The position numbers and the translations under genes are program-made. From [Clostridium] fimetarium (GTDB taxonomy: Bacteria; Bacillota; Clostridia; Lachnospirales; Lachnospiraceae), in contig NZ_FOJI01000013.1 in NCBI RefSeq assembly GCF_900111235.1, forward strand, positions 1 through 64,000: 64,000 nucleotides of DNA, given 5' to 3'. The notes below the pieces were generated by a model. The model had not been told where the DNA came from, made no database searches, and saw only the letters and a list, made by a program, of their open reading frames with translations. How positions within the stretch are numbered: position 1 is the first letter of the stretch; each line of letters begins with the position of its first letter. Shown in pieces: positions 27,376 through 36,983 of this stretch.

Positions 27376-28089
27376 TTAAATATTCTTATTTATAATTCTT
27401 GTCTCATATTTACCAGTTTTGATGTCAATAAATCTTGTAAATAATGAAACTTTATTATCTTCATTTAAGTTAGTCCATACCTGCTTTGTAAATTGATCGA
27501 TGTCTCCGCTGATATTAACTAATGCTGGTTCTCCCTCAAAACTAGGAAGTGGATCGCCATCATTCATGTATGTATGAATGAAATGACCTTCGCCTGCAAT
27601 TGGATTTTCATATGAAAATGTGTAACGATTACATGCATCAGGGTTGCCATTGTTACTCTTTAATATTGACAGTGCATAGTCATATTCACCATTTTCTACA
27701 GTCATAATCCCTGAAATACGTGGTGTATAGTTTGGTCCATCTGGCTCAAACTCTCTTGTACGCAATGATTCTTCAAATGTTTGTCCCTTGCTCATTAAAT
27801 CATATACCGTATCAGTCTGGTCACCATTTGTAACGATTGTCTGATTTCCTAAAAATTTAACTGGTGCATAGATTATAAGACTTGGATCTGACAATTTTGA
27901 TGGATCAAATGCCTGTGTGCGAATTCCTGCACCATCTTCTACAAATACACGGTTTCTGCTGTTTACGCTTCTTCCCATAATAAAATATGCGGTTACTGCA
28001 TATTTTGAATCAACCGATTTTCCAATAACAATTCCCCTGCCAGGATAAGTCGTTGAACTTAATTCCTTCTCAACATCTATCATTTTCAT
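27376..28089 (-). CDS. purO: IMP cyclohydrolase, PurO type
   Basis: A 237-residue enzyme that closes the FAICAR ring to IMP. The sequence (YPGRGIVIGKSVDSKYAVTA, FIMGRSVNSRNRVF, PNYTPRISGIM, TFSYENPIAGEGHFIHTY) fits the archaeal-type IMP cyclohydrolase family, unrelated to the PurH N-terminal domain. I chose the ATG at 28089 because AAGGAGG lies nine bases upstream. The open frame extends 14 codons further without such a site. It directly precedes the stand-alone transformylase, so the two enzymes together replace bifunctional PurH. Confidence 0.9.
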   Translation of the reverse strand: MKMIDVEKELSSTTYPGRGIVIGKSVDSKYAVTAYFIMGRSVNSRNRVFVEDGAGIRTQAFDPSKLSDPSLIIYAPVKFLGNQTIVTNGDQTDTVYDLMSKGQTFEESLRTREFEPDGPNYTPRISGIMTVENGEYDYALSILKSNNGNPDACNRYTFSYENPIAGEGHFIHTYMNDGDPLPSFEGEPALVNISGDIDQFTKQVWTNLNEDNKVSLFTRFIDIKTGKYETRIINKNI

Positions 28090-28302
28090 AATTTTCCTCC
28101 TTGATTTTAAAGCTAACTTTCTATCTTTCATATGTTAACACCTGATGTGCTTTGCGTCTATAAATAATTCTATTTTTTTAGGATTTTTTATCTTATTATG
28201 ATTTTTCGGCGTCACCCTACATTGGGACAAATACTTTGTATATGTAATTTATTTTCCTTGTTTCAACCAATAGTTTTATATAAACTTTATATAAAATTTA
28301 TT

Positions 28303-29526
28303 TTAATTTTTTAAAATTCCTGCATATATATTCACCAACTCCAGTAATACCTGTGCTGATTTTTCCATTCCTTCTACTGTACAATGCTCCTGCGTACCGT
28401 GAAATCCATAAGCTCCCGCACCTAAATTGGGACAAGGAAGCCCCATGAAGGTAAGTCTGCATCCATCTGTTCCTCCACGAATAGGAAAATATTCCGGCTC
28501 CATACCAGTATTTCTTATCGCATTTTCTATATTACTAAGCAAATCTGGATGTAGCTTTATTATTTCCGCCATATTCTGGTAACTGTCTTCAAGAATAAGG
28601 TTCACGGTTCCTTCTCCATATTTTTCATTCAGCTGTTGCACAACTTGTTCTATAAAGGCTTTTTTCTGTTTATACTTATCTTTATCATGTTCTCTGATAA
28701 TGTATTCTGCCTTTGCTTGTGACATGGAACCTTCTACAAACATAAGATGATAAAACCCCTCTTTTTGCTCTGTAAACTCTGGTGCTTCCTTTTCAGGCAG
28801 CATACTATGCAATTCATAGGCAACCTTGACTGCATTTACCATGACTCCTTTGGCAGAACCTGGATGGGAAGGAACACCTTGTATCTGTATTTTTACCGAT
28901 GCAGCATTAAAATTTTCATATTCCACTGCATATTCTGCACCACCATCTACGGTCACTGCATAATCTGCTCCAAATTTCTCCAAAGCAAATTTTCCGACAC
29001 CTTTTCCGGTTTCTTCGTCAGGCGTAAACGCGATACAAATTTTACCATGTTGAAGTTCTCTTTCTGTTAATAACTCACACATTCCCATAATTGCTGTGAT
29101 TCCGGCTTTATCATCTGCACCCAGAATAGTTGTCCCATCTGTAACAATCATTTCTCTTCCGATCAATTCAGGAAGTTCTGGATACCTTTCTGATTTTATC
29201 ACTGTACCATTTGTGAGGAGAATATCTTTTCCATCATAATTGCTAATCACCTGCGGCTTTATATTTTTCCCTGGTTTCACCGTATCCATATGAGCAATAA
29301 ATCCAAAGGCCATACATTTTTCATATCCAGTAGTTGCTGGAATATGTGCATATACTGTACCAAACTCATCGGTACATACGTCCCTAACTCCTAGTTCTTT
29401 CAGTTCTGCAACCAGTATATTAGCAAGCGTCCATTGGCCGTTTGTAGATGGAATCTGATTTTCGTTTTCTTCATCAGATTCCGTATCAATTGAAACATAT
29501 CTTAAAAATCTATTTTTTATATCCAT
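28303..29526 (-). CDS. pepT: Peptidase T (tripeptidase)
   Basis: A 407-residue M20-family zinc aminotripeptidase of the cytoplasm. Metal ligands are visible in GFIAHMDTV (HxD), GADDKAGI (bridging Asp), TPDEETGKGVG (catalytic Glu-Glu), VDGGAEY, and the terminal HGTQEHC histidine. RGGTDGCRL is the substrate-binding Arg loop. Length matches PepT. It is transcribed singly. GGAG precedes ATG. Confidence 0.95.
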   Translation of the reverse strand: MDIKNRFLRYVSIDTESDEENENQIPSTNGQWTLANILVAELKELGVRDVCTDEFGTVYAHIPATTGYEKCMAFGFIAHMDTVKPGKNIKPQVISNYDGKDILLTNGTVIKSERYPELPELIGREMIVTDGTTILGADDKAGITAIMGMCELLTERELQHGKICIAFTPDEETGKGVGKFALEKFGADYAVTVDGGAEYAVEYENFNAASVKIQIQGVPSHPGSAKGVMVNAVKVAYELHSMLPEKEAPEFTEQKEGFYHLMFVEGSMSQAKAEYIIREHDKDKYKQKKAFIEQVVQQLNEKYGEGTVNLILEDSYQNMAEIIKLHPDLLSNIENAIRNTGMEPEYFPIRGGTDGCRLTFMGLPCPNLGAGAYGFHGTQEHCTVEGMEKSAQVLLELVNIYAGILKN

Positions 29527-29670
29527 ATTATTTTTTCTCCAATTTTCTTAACTTTTAAATGCCTAATTTGTCTTATATTTTTGAAACTGCTTTGCCAGGT
29601 CTTCTAATTCTTGAAGAAGTTCTGAATTTTCATATTTAATTAGTTCACTTTTTCTTGTGTGTTTATTAGT

Positions 29671-30327
29671 TTAATTATTCTCTATTTCAATCAATTTTAT
29701 AACTTCGCTTAAATCACTGCAAATTCTAAACACTTTTTTCTTTATATCCTCTTTAATCACTATTTGATCGGGGATATGTATTACTTTAGCCCCGGCCGCA
29801 AAACCTGCAGAAATTCCAGCAGGACTATCTTCCAATACAAAACATTCTTTAGGGTTCCTTCCTATTGTTTGCGCTGCCTTTAAAAAAATATCTGGCTCTG
29901 GCTTACCTTTTAAAACTGTATCCCCATAAATCACTGCTTTAAAATAATCATATACACCTGCCATTTTAAGATATTTCTCACCCAATACATGATTCGTTGA
30001 TGTAGCTACTGCCGCCAAAATATGACTCGCTTTGAGATAATTCAGTAACTCAACAAGTCCTTTTTTTATTGGTACCCCTGATTCTTCAATTACTAAATTC
30101 ATATAGTCTGTTCTAATACCTCTAGCATATTCATAATCAAACGCTTGTCCAAATCTATCCTTAAATAGTTGTTTACTATAAAGTGCCGATGTTCCTTTAA
30201 AACTATTAATAAATTCAAGTGTTAAATCTATATTTAATTTCTTTGCTACCTGTGTCCATCCAATTGTTGATAAGCGCTCTGTATCAAACATAAGCCCATC
30301 CATATCAAATATTATGCCGTTAATCAT
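29671..30327 (-). CDS. HAD-family phosphatase/phosphomutase
   Basis: A 218-residue HAD subfamily IA hydrolase resembling beta-phosphoglucomutase and sugar phosphatases. Motif I is FDMDGLMFDTE (nucleophile and acid Asp), motif II is VATSTN, motif III Lys is in LKGKPEPDIFLKAAQ and motif IV in VLEDSPAGISAGFAAG. The helical cap lies between residues 15 and 80. Substrate cannot be stated. GAAGAGGAAGA lies upstream. Confidence 0.85.
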   Translation of the reverse strand: MINGIIFDMDGLMFDTERLSTIGWTQVAKKLNIDLTLEFINSFKGTSALYSKQLFKDRFGQAFDYEYARGIRTDYMNLVIEESGVPIKKGLVELLNYLKASHILAAVATSTNHVLGEKYLKMAGVYDYFKAVIYGDTVLKGKPEPDIFLKAAQTIGRNPKECFVLEDSPAGISAGFAAGAKVIHIPDQIVIKEDIKKKVFRICSDLSEVIKLIEIENN

Positions 30328-30394
30328 ATATTCTTCCTCTTCTATAGTTCATAAAAATAGCAAATACACTTCTATTTCATGTTCAATATACTTT

Positions 30395-30456
30395 CATTTA
30401 TTTTGGTACATATTTATTTTGGTTCATATTTATTTTGGTTCATATTTATTTTCAAT
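30395..30456. repeat. 16-bp tandem repeat at the 3' end of the ABC permease gene
   Basis: About four copies of a 16-base unit (CATATTTATTTTGGTT) cover the last codons and the stop of the permease gene and continue into the intergenic space, so the gene end has been repeated. Confidence 0.7.
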
Positions 30457-31125
30457 CATGTGTGGCATACTTGTAATCATAATAACAATCACAACCATTG
30501 TTACAATTTCAAGCGCCTTTGACATTACTGGAACCCTACTAATAAGATATACCATTCCATATGTAATTACTATAGTAATAATCATAAGCATAATCATAAG
30601 CATAATCCTATGCTTAACATCTTTTTTTATATAATATGTCAGCATATAGAAAAACAAAATGATTATAGGTATAATCATACCAAAAATAATAAATAATATA
30701 AAACTTCCCATTGCACTGCCACTTACAGAAAAATATGCGTATCCATTCGGAATTAGTTCCGTGAATACAAAACTAGTTGCTACTTCAATTCTTACTCCTA
30801 TATAAAACAAAACGGCATTAACAAAGATTTTCGCCGCTATAATTTCCATAGGTTTTCTCTGCACTATTTTTTCCATATACTTATATGGAAGTATATAATC
30901 CATAATCATATTAGCAGAAGGAACAATAATACATAATATCATTGCTGGTAGTGATAATACCAAACTGACTGCCTTCAATATATAATCATTTACTCTATTT
31001 TGGTTATGAAAACTACCCAGCAATGCCAACAATGTGAAAACAGCCAATATTACTATTGACGCGAGCACAATCCATCTAAGTCTATAATACCATTTGAGCA
31101 ATTCCCACTTTAATATATTAGTCAT
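30430..31125 (-). CDS. ABC transporter permease of a GntR-controlled operon
   Basis: A 231-residue protein with six membrane helices and no catalytic motifs, of ABC-2 exporter type. It follows an ATPase gene (8-base overlap) and a GntR-type regulator, the arrangement of Bacillus ytr/bcr-like operons that respond to cell-wall antibiotics. Its role is export or sensing together with the ATPase. The 3' end is covered by 16-bp repeats and encodes a terminal NKYEPK. Confidence 0.75.
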   Translation of the reverse strand: MTNILKWELLKWYYRLRWIVLASIVILAVFTLLALLGSFHNQNRVNDYILKAVSLVLSLPAMILCIIVPSANMIMDYILPYKYMEKIVQRKPMEIIAAKIFVNAVLFYIGVRIEVATSFVFTELIPNGYAYFSVSGSAMGSFILFIIFGMIIPIIILFFYMLTYYIKKDVKHRIMLMIMLMIITIVITYGMVYLISRVPVMSKALEIVTMVVIVIMITSMPHMIENKYEPK

Positions 31126-31816
31126 TTTTTGTCACCTCCAGATAGTAATCCTCAACCGACTTTCCAAAATTCTGTCTTATATCTTCACAGGTCATATAAA
31201 CAGAATTATCTTTTCTAAGAATTAATACGTCATCAAAAACATTTTCAAAATCTTTCAGTAAATGTGTTGATAAAATGATTGTCTTATTTTCATCCATCGT
31301 TTCCAATATTAAATGCATTATTTCCTTTTTAAATTTAGGATCAAATCCTCCTGCCGGTTCATCCAGCAAATATACACATGCATTCCTTGATAGATTCAAT
31401 AAAATACTAACCTTTTCTTTCTCACCTTTCGATAACTTTTTAATTTTATCTTTCAGATTAAAATGAAATTGATTGCAATATGCTTTCGCTTTGGACTCAT
31501 TAAAACCTTTAAAATTATCCCTATAAAAATGGATTGCATCATTTATGCTCATCCAAGAATAGAAATATTCTGGCTCCAACAAAAAAGAGACACATCCTTT
31601 TGCTGTTCCATTATGTTCCATATTTCCATAGCTGATGTATCCTTGATCAGGATGCAGAATTTCGGCCATTAACTGTAAAAGTGTGGTTTTTCCTATTCCA
31701 TTTTCTCCAAGGAGTCCGATTACTCTTCCTGTTTCTAATTCAACTGTAAGACCGTTTAAGACTTGATTTTCACCAAAGCTTTTGTATAGGCCTTGAATTC
31801 TAATTTTGTTTCCCAT
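31118..31816 (-). CDS. ABC transporter ATP-binding protein
   Basis: A 232-residue ATPase subunit. Walker A is GLLGENGIGKTTLLQ (GENGIGKT), signature KLSKGEKEKVSI (LSKGE), Walker B VYLLDEPAGGFD, and switch His STHLLKDFE. The Q-loop is not the usual sequence (SFLLEPEYFYSW). It overlaps GntR by 17 bases upstream and the permease by 8 bases downstream, so the three are translationally linked. Confidence 0.9.
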   Translation of the reverse strand: MGNKIRIQGLYKSFGENQVLNGLTVELETGRVIGLLGENGIGKTTLLQLMAEILHPDQGYISYGNMEHNGTAKGCVSFLLEPEYFYSWMSINDAIHFYRDNFKGFNESKAKAYCNQFHFNLKDKIKKLSKGEKEKVSILLNLSRNACVYLLDEPAGGFDPKFKKEIMHLILETMDENKTIILSTHLLKDFENVFDDVLILRKDNSVYMTCEDIRQNFGKSVEDYYLEVTKND

Positions 31817-32162
31817 TATTTAGCACCTCCAAAATCAAACTTTCAATTTTTTTATTGTCTAATCCCCTGTTTTTCATCTTTTGTACAAAATCTTTTGCCT
31901 GTTCACAAATCATTTCTTGTTCTAGCCCGTTTCTACAGCACATAGTAACAAAACTTCCTATTCCTTTTTTTGACTGAATAACGCCCTCTATCTCTAATTG
32001 CTGCATAGCTCTCTGAACTGTCAAAGTCGTGACTTCATATACCACTGACAGATCTCTTACCGATGGCAATTTAGACCCTGCCGCATATATATCATTCAAT
32101 ATCTTTTCTTTAATATCCGTTGCAATTTGTATATAAATTGGCGAATCTGACTTAATCTGCAA
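31800..32162 (-). CDS. GntR-family regulator, YtrA type
   Basis: A 120-residue repressor with an N-terminal winged helix (SPIYIQIATDIKEKIL, GSKLPSVRDLSVVYEVTTLT, AMQQLEIEGVIQSKKGIGSF) and a short C-terminal dimerisation helix pair, the YtrA subfamily layout. The open frame begins at a GTG inside the ribosome site. I prefer the TTG at 32162, five bases after GAGGTGG. It is the first gene of the ABC operon and probably represses its own promoter. Confidence 0.85.
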   Translation of the reverse strand: MQIKSDSPIYIQIATDIKEKILNDIYAAGSKLPSVRDLSVVYEVTTLTVQRAMQQLEIEGVIQSKKGIGSFVTMCCRNGLEQEMICEQAKDFVQKMKNRGLDNKKIESLILEVLNNGKQN

Positions 32163-32261
32163 TAAAACCACCTCATTTGCTTTACTATTAATTGTTTTAG
32201 TTTAATTGTTTTAGTTTAATTGTGTTACGCTTAACCGAGTCGCTTCGTTCTGTGTTACTTA

Positions 32262-32297
32262 TGTACTACAGTATACTATTTGTATTTTATTTGTCAA
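32262..32297 (-). promoter_or_regulatory. Promoter and candidate GntR operator of the ABC operon
   Basis: On the minus strand TTGACA (32292-32297) and TATACT (32270-32275) are 16 bases apart. The dyad AGTATACTGTAGTACAT overlaps the -10, in keeping with the short palindromes bound by YtrA-type repressors. Confidence 0.6.
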
Positions 32298-32665
32298 GTA
32301 AAGAAATGACTATTTAGATTATAAAACAAATAAATTGGCGCAATTAAAAAGCTCCAACACTTTGGAATATAAGGTAGAAAAAAAACAATATATGAAGACA
32401 AGTTGTTGCTTATTAATAATTGAACTGATATAATTATGGTAAAATATTCATTATCATCCTGAAAACAAAGAAAATATTTTCTATCTCTATCTCAATAACT
32501 TATTTAAAATTATATACACCAATCATGACAATATAGTTAAGCATATAAGTAATTATATAAAGTCAAATAAATCGAAATCAATTATATATTTTATTAAGAT
32601 GGTAAATGGATTATTAATTCATTACATATAAATGTTTGCATAATGAAAAAATTTGGGGGGTAATC

Positions 32666-33592
32666 ATGGCAAAATTTTGTGGAAATTGTGGATCACCGTT
32701 AGAAGAAGGAAGTATTTGTAGTTGTCAGCAACAGACTACACAAGGTCAAGATCAGAGCATTCCAGAACAACAGCAAAACACACAGCAACAGCAATATGTA
32801 CAAATAATGGCTCCAGCACCACCAAATGCGTTTGCTATATATTTGAAAAAAATGTGGACACTGATAAAAGCGCTTGTAAAATCTCCAGCTAAAGTTGGAA
32901 CCCAATTTGTTGGTTCGGCCGATTATAAGATGGCATTAGGATTAATCGGTGTACAATCACTCGCAGCAGTATTTTTGTTTCTTTCATTTGCTGGAAAATT
33001 CAATAGTGCTATTGTCGCCGTGAATAACTTAGCTACTAGCAAAGCTTATGGTACGGGTACTAGTGGTGTACGTGTTAGCTTAGGGGGATTTTCTGAGATA
33101 AAATTTCCTATGTTTACAGTGTTTGTTGTTGTGGGAATTATAACATTTGGGCTGGCTTGCTTAATGGCAGGTGTTATAATGCTAATAATAAATATTTTTA
33201 AAGGAAATACTGATTATAAACATTTGTTATGTGTTTCAGCTATCAATAGTATAATGTCGACTCCTTTTTTATTAGCTGCTTTTTTTGTGAGTTTGTTAAT
33301 GCCGATGGATATTGCAAAAAGTATAACCTCTGGCAATGTTTCCTTAATATATTCATCTTTTATTTTCCCATTTTTATACCCTTTATTAATAGCACTTGCA
33401 GGAAATATTATAGGTTGGTTTACATCTCTAAAAGTAATCGAGGGTGGTTCTGATATAGATGATAATAAGGCGATATATGTACTGTTTCTTTCGGCAATTG
33501 TTATGATAATTGCAACATATTTAGCAATTAAGGTTGGAGGACCTATGTGTTTACCATCTACAATAAGAGAAGGTCTAAGCAAGTTTAGTTAA
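32666..33592 (+). CDS. Zinc-ribbon membrane protein (Yip1/DUF-type)
   Basis: A 308-residue protein. Residues 1-22 hold a zinc ribbon (FCGNCGSPLEEGSICSC), followed by a Gln-rich linker (residues about 22-50) and a C-terminal membrane domain with five hydrophobic helices. This layout is common in clostridial proteins of unknown function with a zinc ribbon and a Yip1-like domain. I chose the ATG at 32666 because GGGGGG lies five bases upstream. The open frame begins ten codons earlier without a ribosome site. It is a lone plus-strand gene. Confidence 0.75.
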   Translation: MAKFCGNCGSPLEEGSICSCQQQTTQGQDQSIPEQQQNTQQQQYVQIMAPAPPNAFAIYLKKMWTLIKALVKSPAKVGTQFVGSADYKMALGLIGVQSLAAVFLFLSFAGKFNSAIVAVNNLATSKAYGTGTSGVRVSLGGFSEIKFPMFTVFVVVGIITFGLACLMAGVIMLIINIFKGNTDYKHLLCVSAINSIMSTPFLLAAFFVSLLMPMDIAKSITSGNVSLIYSSFIFPFLYPLLIALAGNIIGWFTSLKVIEGGSDIDDNKAIYVLFLSAIVMIIATYLAIKVGGPMCLPSTIREGLSKFS

Positions 33593-33705
33593 TAAGGCAA
33601 AATTAATACAAGTATTCTATTTATAAAATAGGATACTCGAACCACCTATACATAACTAAATTCAGATAATATAATTCACCATATATATTCCAACTAAACA
33701 ATACT

Positions 33706-33742
33706 AAAAAAGATACTATATCATTAATATAGTATCTTTTTT
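33706..33742 (+). terminator. Bidirectional terminator
   Basis: AAAAAAGATACTATAT and ATATAGTATCTTTTTT form a perfect 16-bp hairpin between the convergent zinc-ribbon gene and the FtsW-like pseudogene. Confidence 0.9.
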
Positions 33743-33780
33743 AGTGGTTTGCTTATATAAATTTTACCTTATAAGACGAT

Positions 33781-35174
33781 TTATTTTACAATCTTAAGTC
33801 TTTTATTATAAACAGTATTTTGTTCTCCAAGTATATTTGTATTTCTGTACACGCTTAATATCAGACCAATAAATACTGCATTTATCATCGTATTTACAAA
33901 TCCAAATGGTAGAAATGGAATTGAAGTAATATCCCACAAGCTATATCCAAAGTTAATCCCAATATACACAATTATTCTTAACAATACACTTATACTACAT
34001 GTCATTCCTATCAAAAATCCAGCCCTATTACTTTGCCTATTTGAAATTGTAATTGATTTGAATACAAAAAATAATAAAGCGGCAATTACAGCGATTCCAA
34101 GTACAATTCCAAAATAAGAAAAAATTGAATTTAAAACATATTTTGAAAATACATCAGAACTCGAACTCCATCTATATCTGGTAAGCTACTATTTCCAAGA
34201 GTAGAAAACATTGTAGTACTATTTCTAGCATTAATATTATTAAGCATTTGGAAACTAATATTATCTGGATATTTTTCAGGAACTATACCTATAAGCATTC
34301 TTATCAAAATATTACTGTGTCTAATATATAGAATAAAAGCTGTAATAATTCCCGATACAGTTATAGTAGTCCATAATACCGCAAATTGAATCTTTTTATT
34401 TCCCGCAAAAATACTTTTATGAATTGCAAGAGTAAGTACACATACAATTACAATGAATGTTTCCATGAATCCGTCGTTATCTAATCTTTCCTTATTTAAA
34501 CCATGTATATTTAATTCAAACACACTTGGTGAAAATACGAAAGCGACCAGGCCTATAGCAAATATACTTAATAACATACATTTTACTAAGCCAGCTGTTT
34601 TCTGATTCCTGAATCTGAATATAAGCCCAGCTAATATCACGGGAAAAATAATTGTAGCATAGTAAGGCGCCATAAAATTATCAAGGTAACCCCTAAAGTA
34701 AATTGCTATCCATATGATCGTAATTAAATATAACACATATAGCGTCATAGAATGCGCCGCAATAAATGAATAGTCCAAATTCAAAATAACGATTATAACT
34801 ATAAATCCAATCATATTATATACAATTGTATTGCCCAAAAAACTATTAAAAATATCATCAGTATGATTGGCATAAGACTGTCGAAATATAACTGCCTGCA
34901 TTAAAACGCCTATTACGGTCAGTATAAATGCAATTGCAAGTAGCGAATACGGCATTTTCGGTCTGTGAATTCTATTAAGATTGATCCCAGTCTCTACAGG
35001 ATTTCCCATCTGTTTTACAGCTTCATTTTCTGCATCCATATGATTCAATCCCTCTACCTCATATGTTTCAGTCTGTTCCTCAATGTGATTTCTAATTTCT
35101 TTTTCAACTAGTTTTTTGGCCCTTTTATTATTTATTTGCTCCATTAATGTGTTCATATATTCATTAAAATCCAA
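33781..35174 (-). pseudogene. FtsW/RodA-like permease-prefix membrane protein, frameshifted
   Basis: A gene interrupted by one frameshift. The first part (34131-35174, 347 residues) has an N-terminal permease-prefix domain (MNTLMEQINNKRAKKLVEKE, residues 7-70) and about eight helices. It stops at ATGTTTTAA. After the stop, another frame continues without a break through 34014 (reading LNSIFSYFGIVLGIAVIAAL) into the 77-residue frame 33781-34014. One extra T in the T4 run at 34133-34136 would join them as a 464-residue protein (QNMFLNSIF). The start is a TTG behind AAGGAGG. It lies next to PadR, its probable regulator. Confidence 0.8.
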
Positions 35175-35195
35175 TTACTTGCCCTCCTTATAATA

Positions 35196-35531
35196 TTAAT
35201 TGATATATGAAAATGCCATTACATTCGCAATTGTATTGGTATACTCGTCCCATTCTTCTTTCTTATATTTAAGATTCTTCTTGCCTTCTTTTGTAATATG
35301 ATAATACTTTCTAGTCTTACCACTCGTATCATCTTCATAGGAAGCAACAAACCCCTTCGCTTCTAGTGAATGAAGCAGTGGATATAAGGTTCCAGCTTTC
35401 AATTCAAATACATTATTAGATTTTCCCCTTAGTACATCAATCATCTCATAACCATACATGTCTTTTTCATCAAGCAGCCGTAAAATAAGCATTGCCATAC
35501 TTCCTTGAATCAAAGTCTTATCAATTGCCAT
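35196..35531 (-). CDS. PadR-family transcriptional regulator
   Basis: A 111-residue winged-helix repressor: MAMLILRLLDEKDMYGYEMI, ELKAGTLYPLLHSLEAKGFV and RKYYHITKEGKK are the PadR signatures. It lacks the longer C-terminal helix of PadR-s2 members. It is encoded directly before the permease-prefix membrane gene, an arrangement seen often in clostridia, and faces two matching palindromes in its own promoter region, which suggests autoregulation. Confidence 0.92.
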   Translation of the reverse strand: MAIDKTLIQGSMAMLILRLLDEKDMYGYEMIDVLRGKSNNVFELKAGTLYPLLHSLEAKGFVASYEDDTSGKTRKYYHITKEGKKNLKYKKEEWDEYTNTIANVMAFSYIN

Positions 35532-35552
35532 ATTGAATCCTCCTTAAAATAT

Positions 35553-35596
35553 TATATAGACTGTCTATATAATATTGTATATAGGGAGTCTATATA
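35553..35596 (-). promoter_or_regulatory. Tandem PadR operators
   Basis: TATATAGACTGTCTATATA (35553-35571) and TATATAGGGAGTCTATATA (35578-35596) are two near-identical palindromes with centres 25 bases apart, immediately upstream of padR. The spacing places them on roughly opposite or same helix faces depending on twist. Confidence 0.7.
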
Positions 35597-35689
35597 AGTC
35601 AATAGATTTTAATAATATAGTTAATTACTATCTAATAACTTACTACTCTCAATATCTATATTATTTTACTCTTGAATCTGTAAATACAA

Positions 35690-35719
35690 TAAAGACTCCA
35701 CACAAAGTTGGAGTCTTTA
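35690..35719 (-). terminator. Hairpin next to tRNA fragment 1
   Basis: TAAAGACTCCA and TGGAGTCTTTA form an 11-bp hairpin. On the minus strand it follows the tRNA-Leu-like 3' end after about 11 bases, as a tRNA terminator would. Confidence 0.7.
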
Positions 35720-35730
35720 TCTTTTTATTA

Positions 35731-35755
35731 TGGGGATGGCGGGACTTGAACCCGC
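35731..35755 (-). other. Displaced tRNA-Leu 3' end (candidate att remnant 1)
   Basis: The minus-strand sequence GCGGGTTCAAGTCCCGC followed by CATCCCCA is a complete T-arm plus 3' acceptor strand. No D- or anticodon arm follows upstream, so only the tRNA 3' end is present. Acceptor CATCCCC fits a leucine tRNA (GGGGATG...). Integrases commonly leave such displaced 3' ends at the far side of an island. Confidence 0.65.
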
Positions 35756-35786
35756 AATTAGATTAACAAATATCGTACGTACCTCC

Positions 35787-36968
35787 TCAATTCTTCTCTA
35801 GACACTCTAGTGGATTCATTCGGGCCGCTCTTATTGCTGGCGATATACCAAAAAACAAGCATACTATCATACTTAAACTTACACCCAATATTATTGCTGA
35901 TCCAGAAACAATAATATTTATTCCTGAAATGAAACTAATAATTACAATCAAAGCCCAACTCAAAACAACTCCAATGGTTACACCAAATACGGAAAAAAAT
36001 AAACTCTCAAATAAAAATTGCATTAAAATCTCTTTTTTACTTGCTCCAACTGCTTTTCTCAGACCAATTTCCCATTTTTTTTCAAATATAGACATCAGAA
36101 TTACATTCATTATTCCTATTCCACTTATAATCATGGTAATAGATGTTATTACTATTGAAAATGCATTTATGTAAGTAAATATGTCTTTCGCACTTGCTAA
36201 TTCAGTCATAACACTTTTGATTTTATATGTATATCCTTGATTTGTAAGATTTGAAAGTAGAATATTTATTTCACTTTTATATTTACTAATCTGGGTTACA
36301 TCATTTACGGTAAACCTTATCATCTCAATATTTGTTTTACTATAATCCTTCGAAAATGTGGTGTAAGGTATGTAGATACAATTCTCCGATTCCATACCTG
36401 AATCCGTATCAGTTTCTGGGGGCAATATACACCCAATAATCGTATAATAATTTCCCGATATATTTATCTGTTCTCCAACTGGGTCAATATTCTTATATAA
36501 AAACTTTTTCCTAACCATATCTGAAATAACACAGACCTTTGATCCATTCTCATATTCAGATGCATTAATAAATCTATCATATACATTCATATTCATAATC
36601 TGGGAATATTGGTCATTGACCCCTGCAACAGAAATATTTCCACTTACTCCATTTACAGATATACTTTCTGACATCACCGAATATGGACTTGCATTTTTGA
36701 CAAAGGACAGATTTTTAATATGATTTTCATCATCTATCTGAAGTCCTGAACTTCCAGCCACACTATTATTAGTATCAGTACTGACCCACATTAAATCTTC
36801 TCCAACACTTTTATAACCATTTTCTACAAAATCACTGAGTGCACTGGTCAATGACATTACAACAACTATGGTAATCACACTCATTACTATACCAATTATG
36901 GAAAGTATGGACTTTGTTTTTCCTTCTTTAATTGATTCCCATGCAAATCTAACATTTCTAATAATCAT
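35787..36968 (-). CDS. MacB/FtsX-type ABC transporter permease
   Basis: A 393-residue protein with one N-terminal membrane helix (ILSIIGIVMSVITIVVVMSL), a large extracytoplasmic domain of about 220 residues, and three C-terminal helices with the FtsX signature (GIMNVILMSIFEKKWEIGLRK, AVGASKKEI). It works with the ATPase at 38159-38845 and the adaptor at 36984-37988 as a tripartite-like exporter of peptides or drugs. Fifteen bases separate it from the adaptor gene, so it is co-transcribed. Confidence 0.9.
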   Translation of the reverse strand: MIIRNVRFAWESIKEGKTKSILSIIGIVMSVITIVVVMSLTSALSDFVENGYKSVGEDLMWVSTDTNNSVAGSSGLQIDDENHIKNLSFVKNASPYSVMSESISVNGVSGNISVAGVNDQYSQIMNMNVYDRFINASEYENGSKVCVISDMVRKKFLYKNIDPVGEQINISGNYYTIIGCILPPETDTDSGMESENCIYIPYTTFSKDYSKTNIEMIRFTVNDVTQISKYKSEINILLSNLTNQGYTYKIKSVMTELASAKDIFTYINAFSIVITSITMIISGIGIMNVILMSIFEKKWEIGLRKAVGASKKEILMQFLFESLFFSVFGVTIGVVLSWALIVIISFISGINIIVSGSAIILGVSLSMIVCLFFGISPAIRAARMNPLECLEKN

Positions 36969-36983
36969 ACATTTACCCTCTTG

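Noticed and set aside
35731-35755. Complete tRNA gene
   Set aside because: Only the T-arm and 3' acceptor strand are present. The D- and anticodon arms cannot be found on either side.
35575-35766. 63-residue plus-strand frame
   Set aside because: It runs over PadR operators, a terminator and a tRNA fragment, with no ribosome site.
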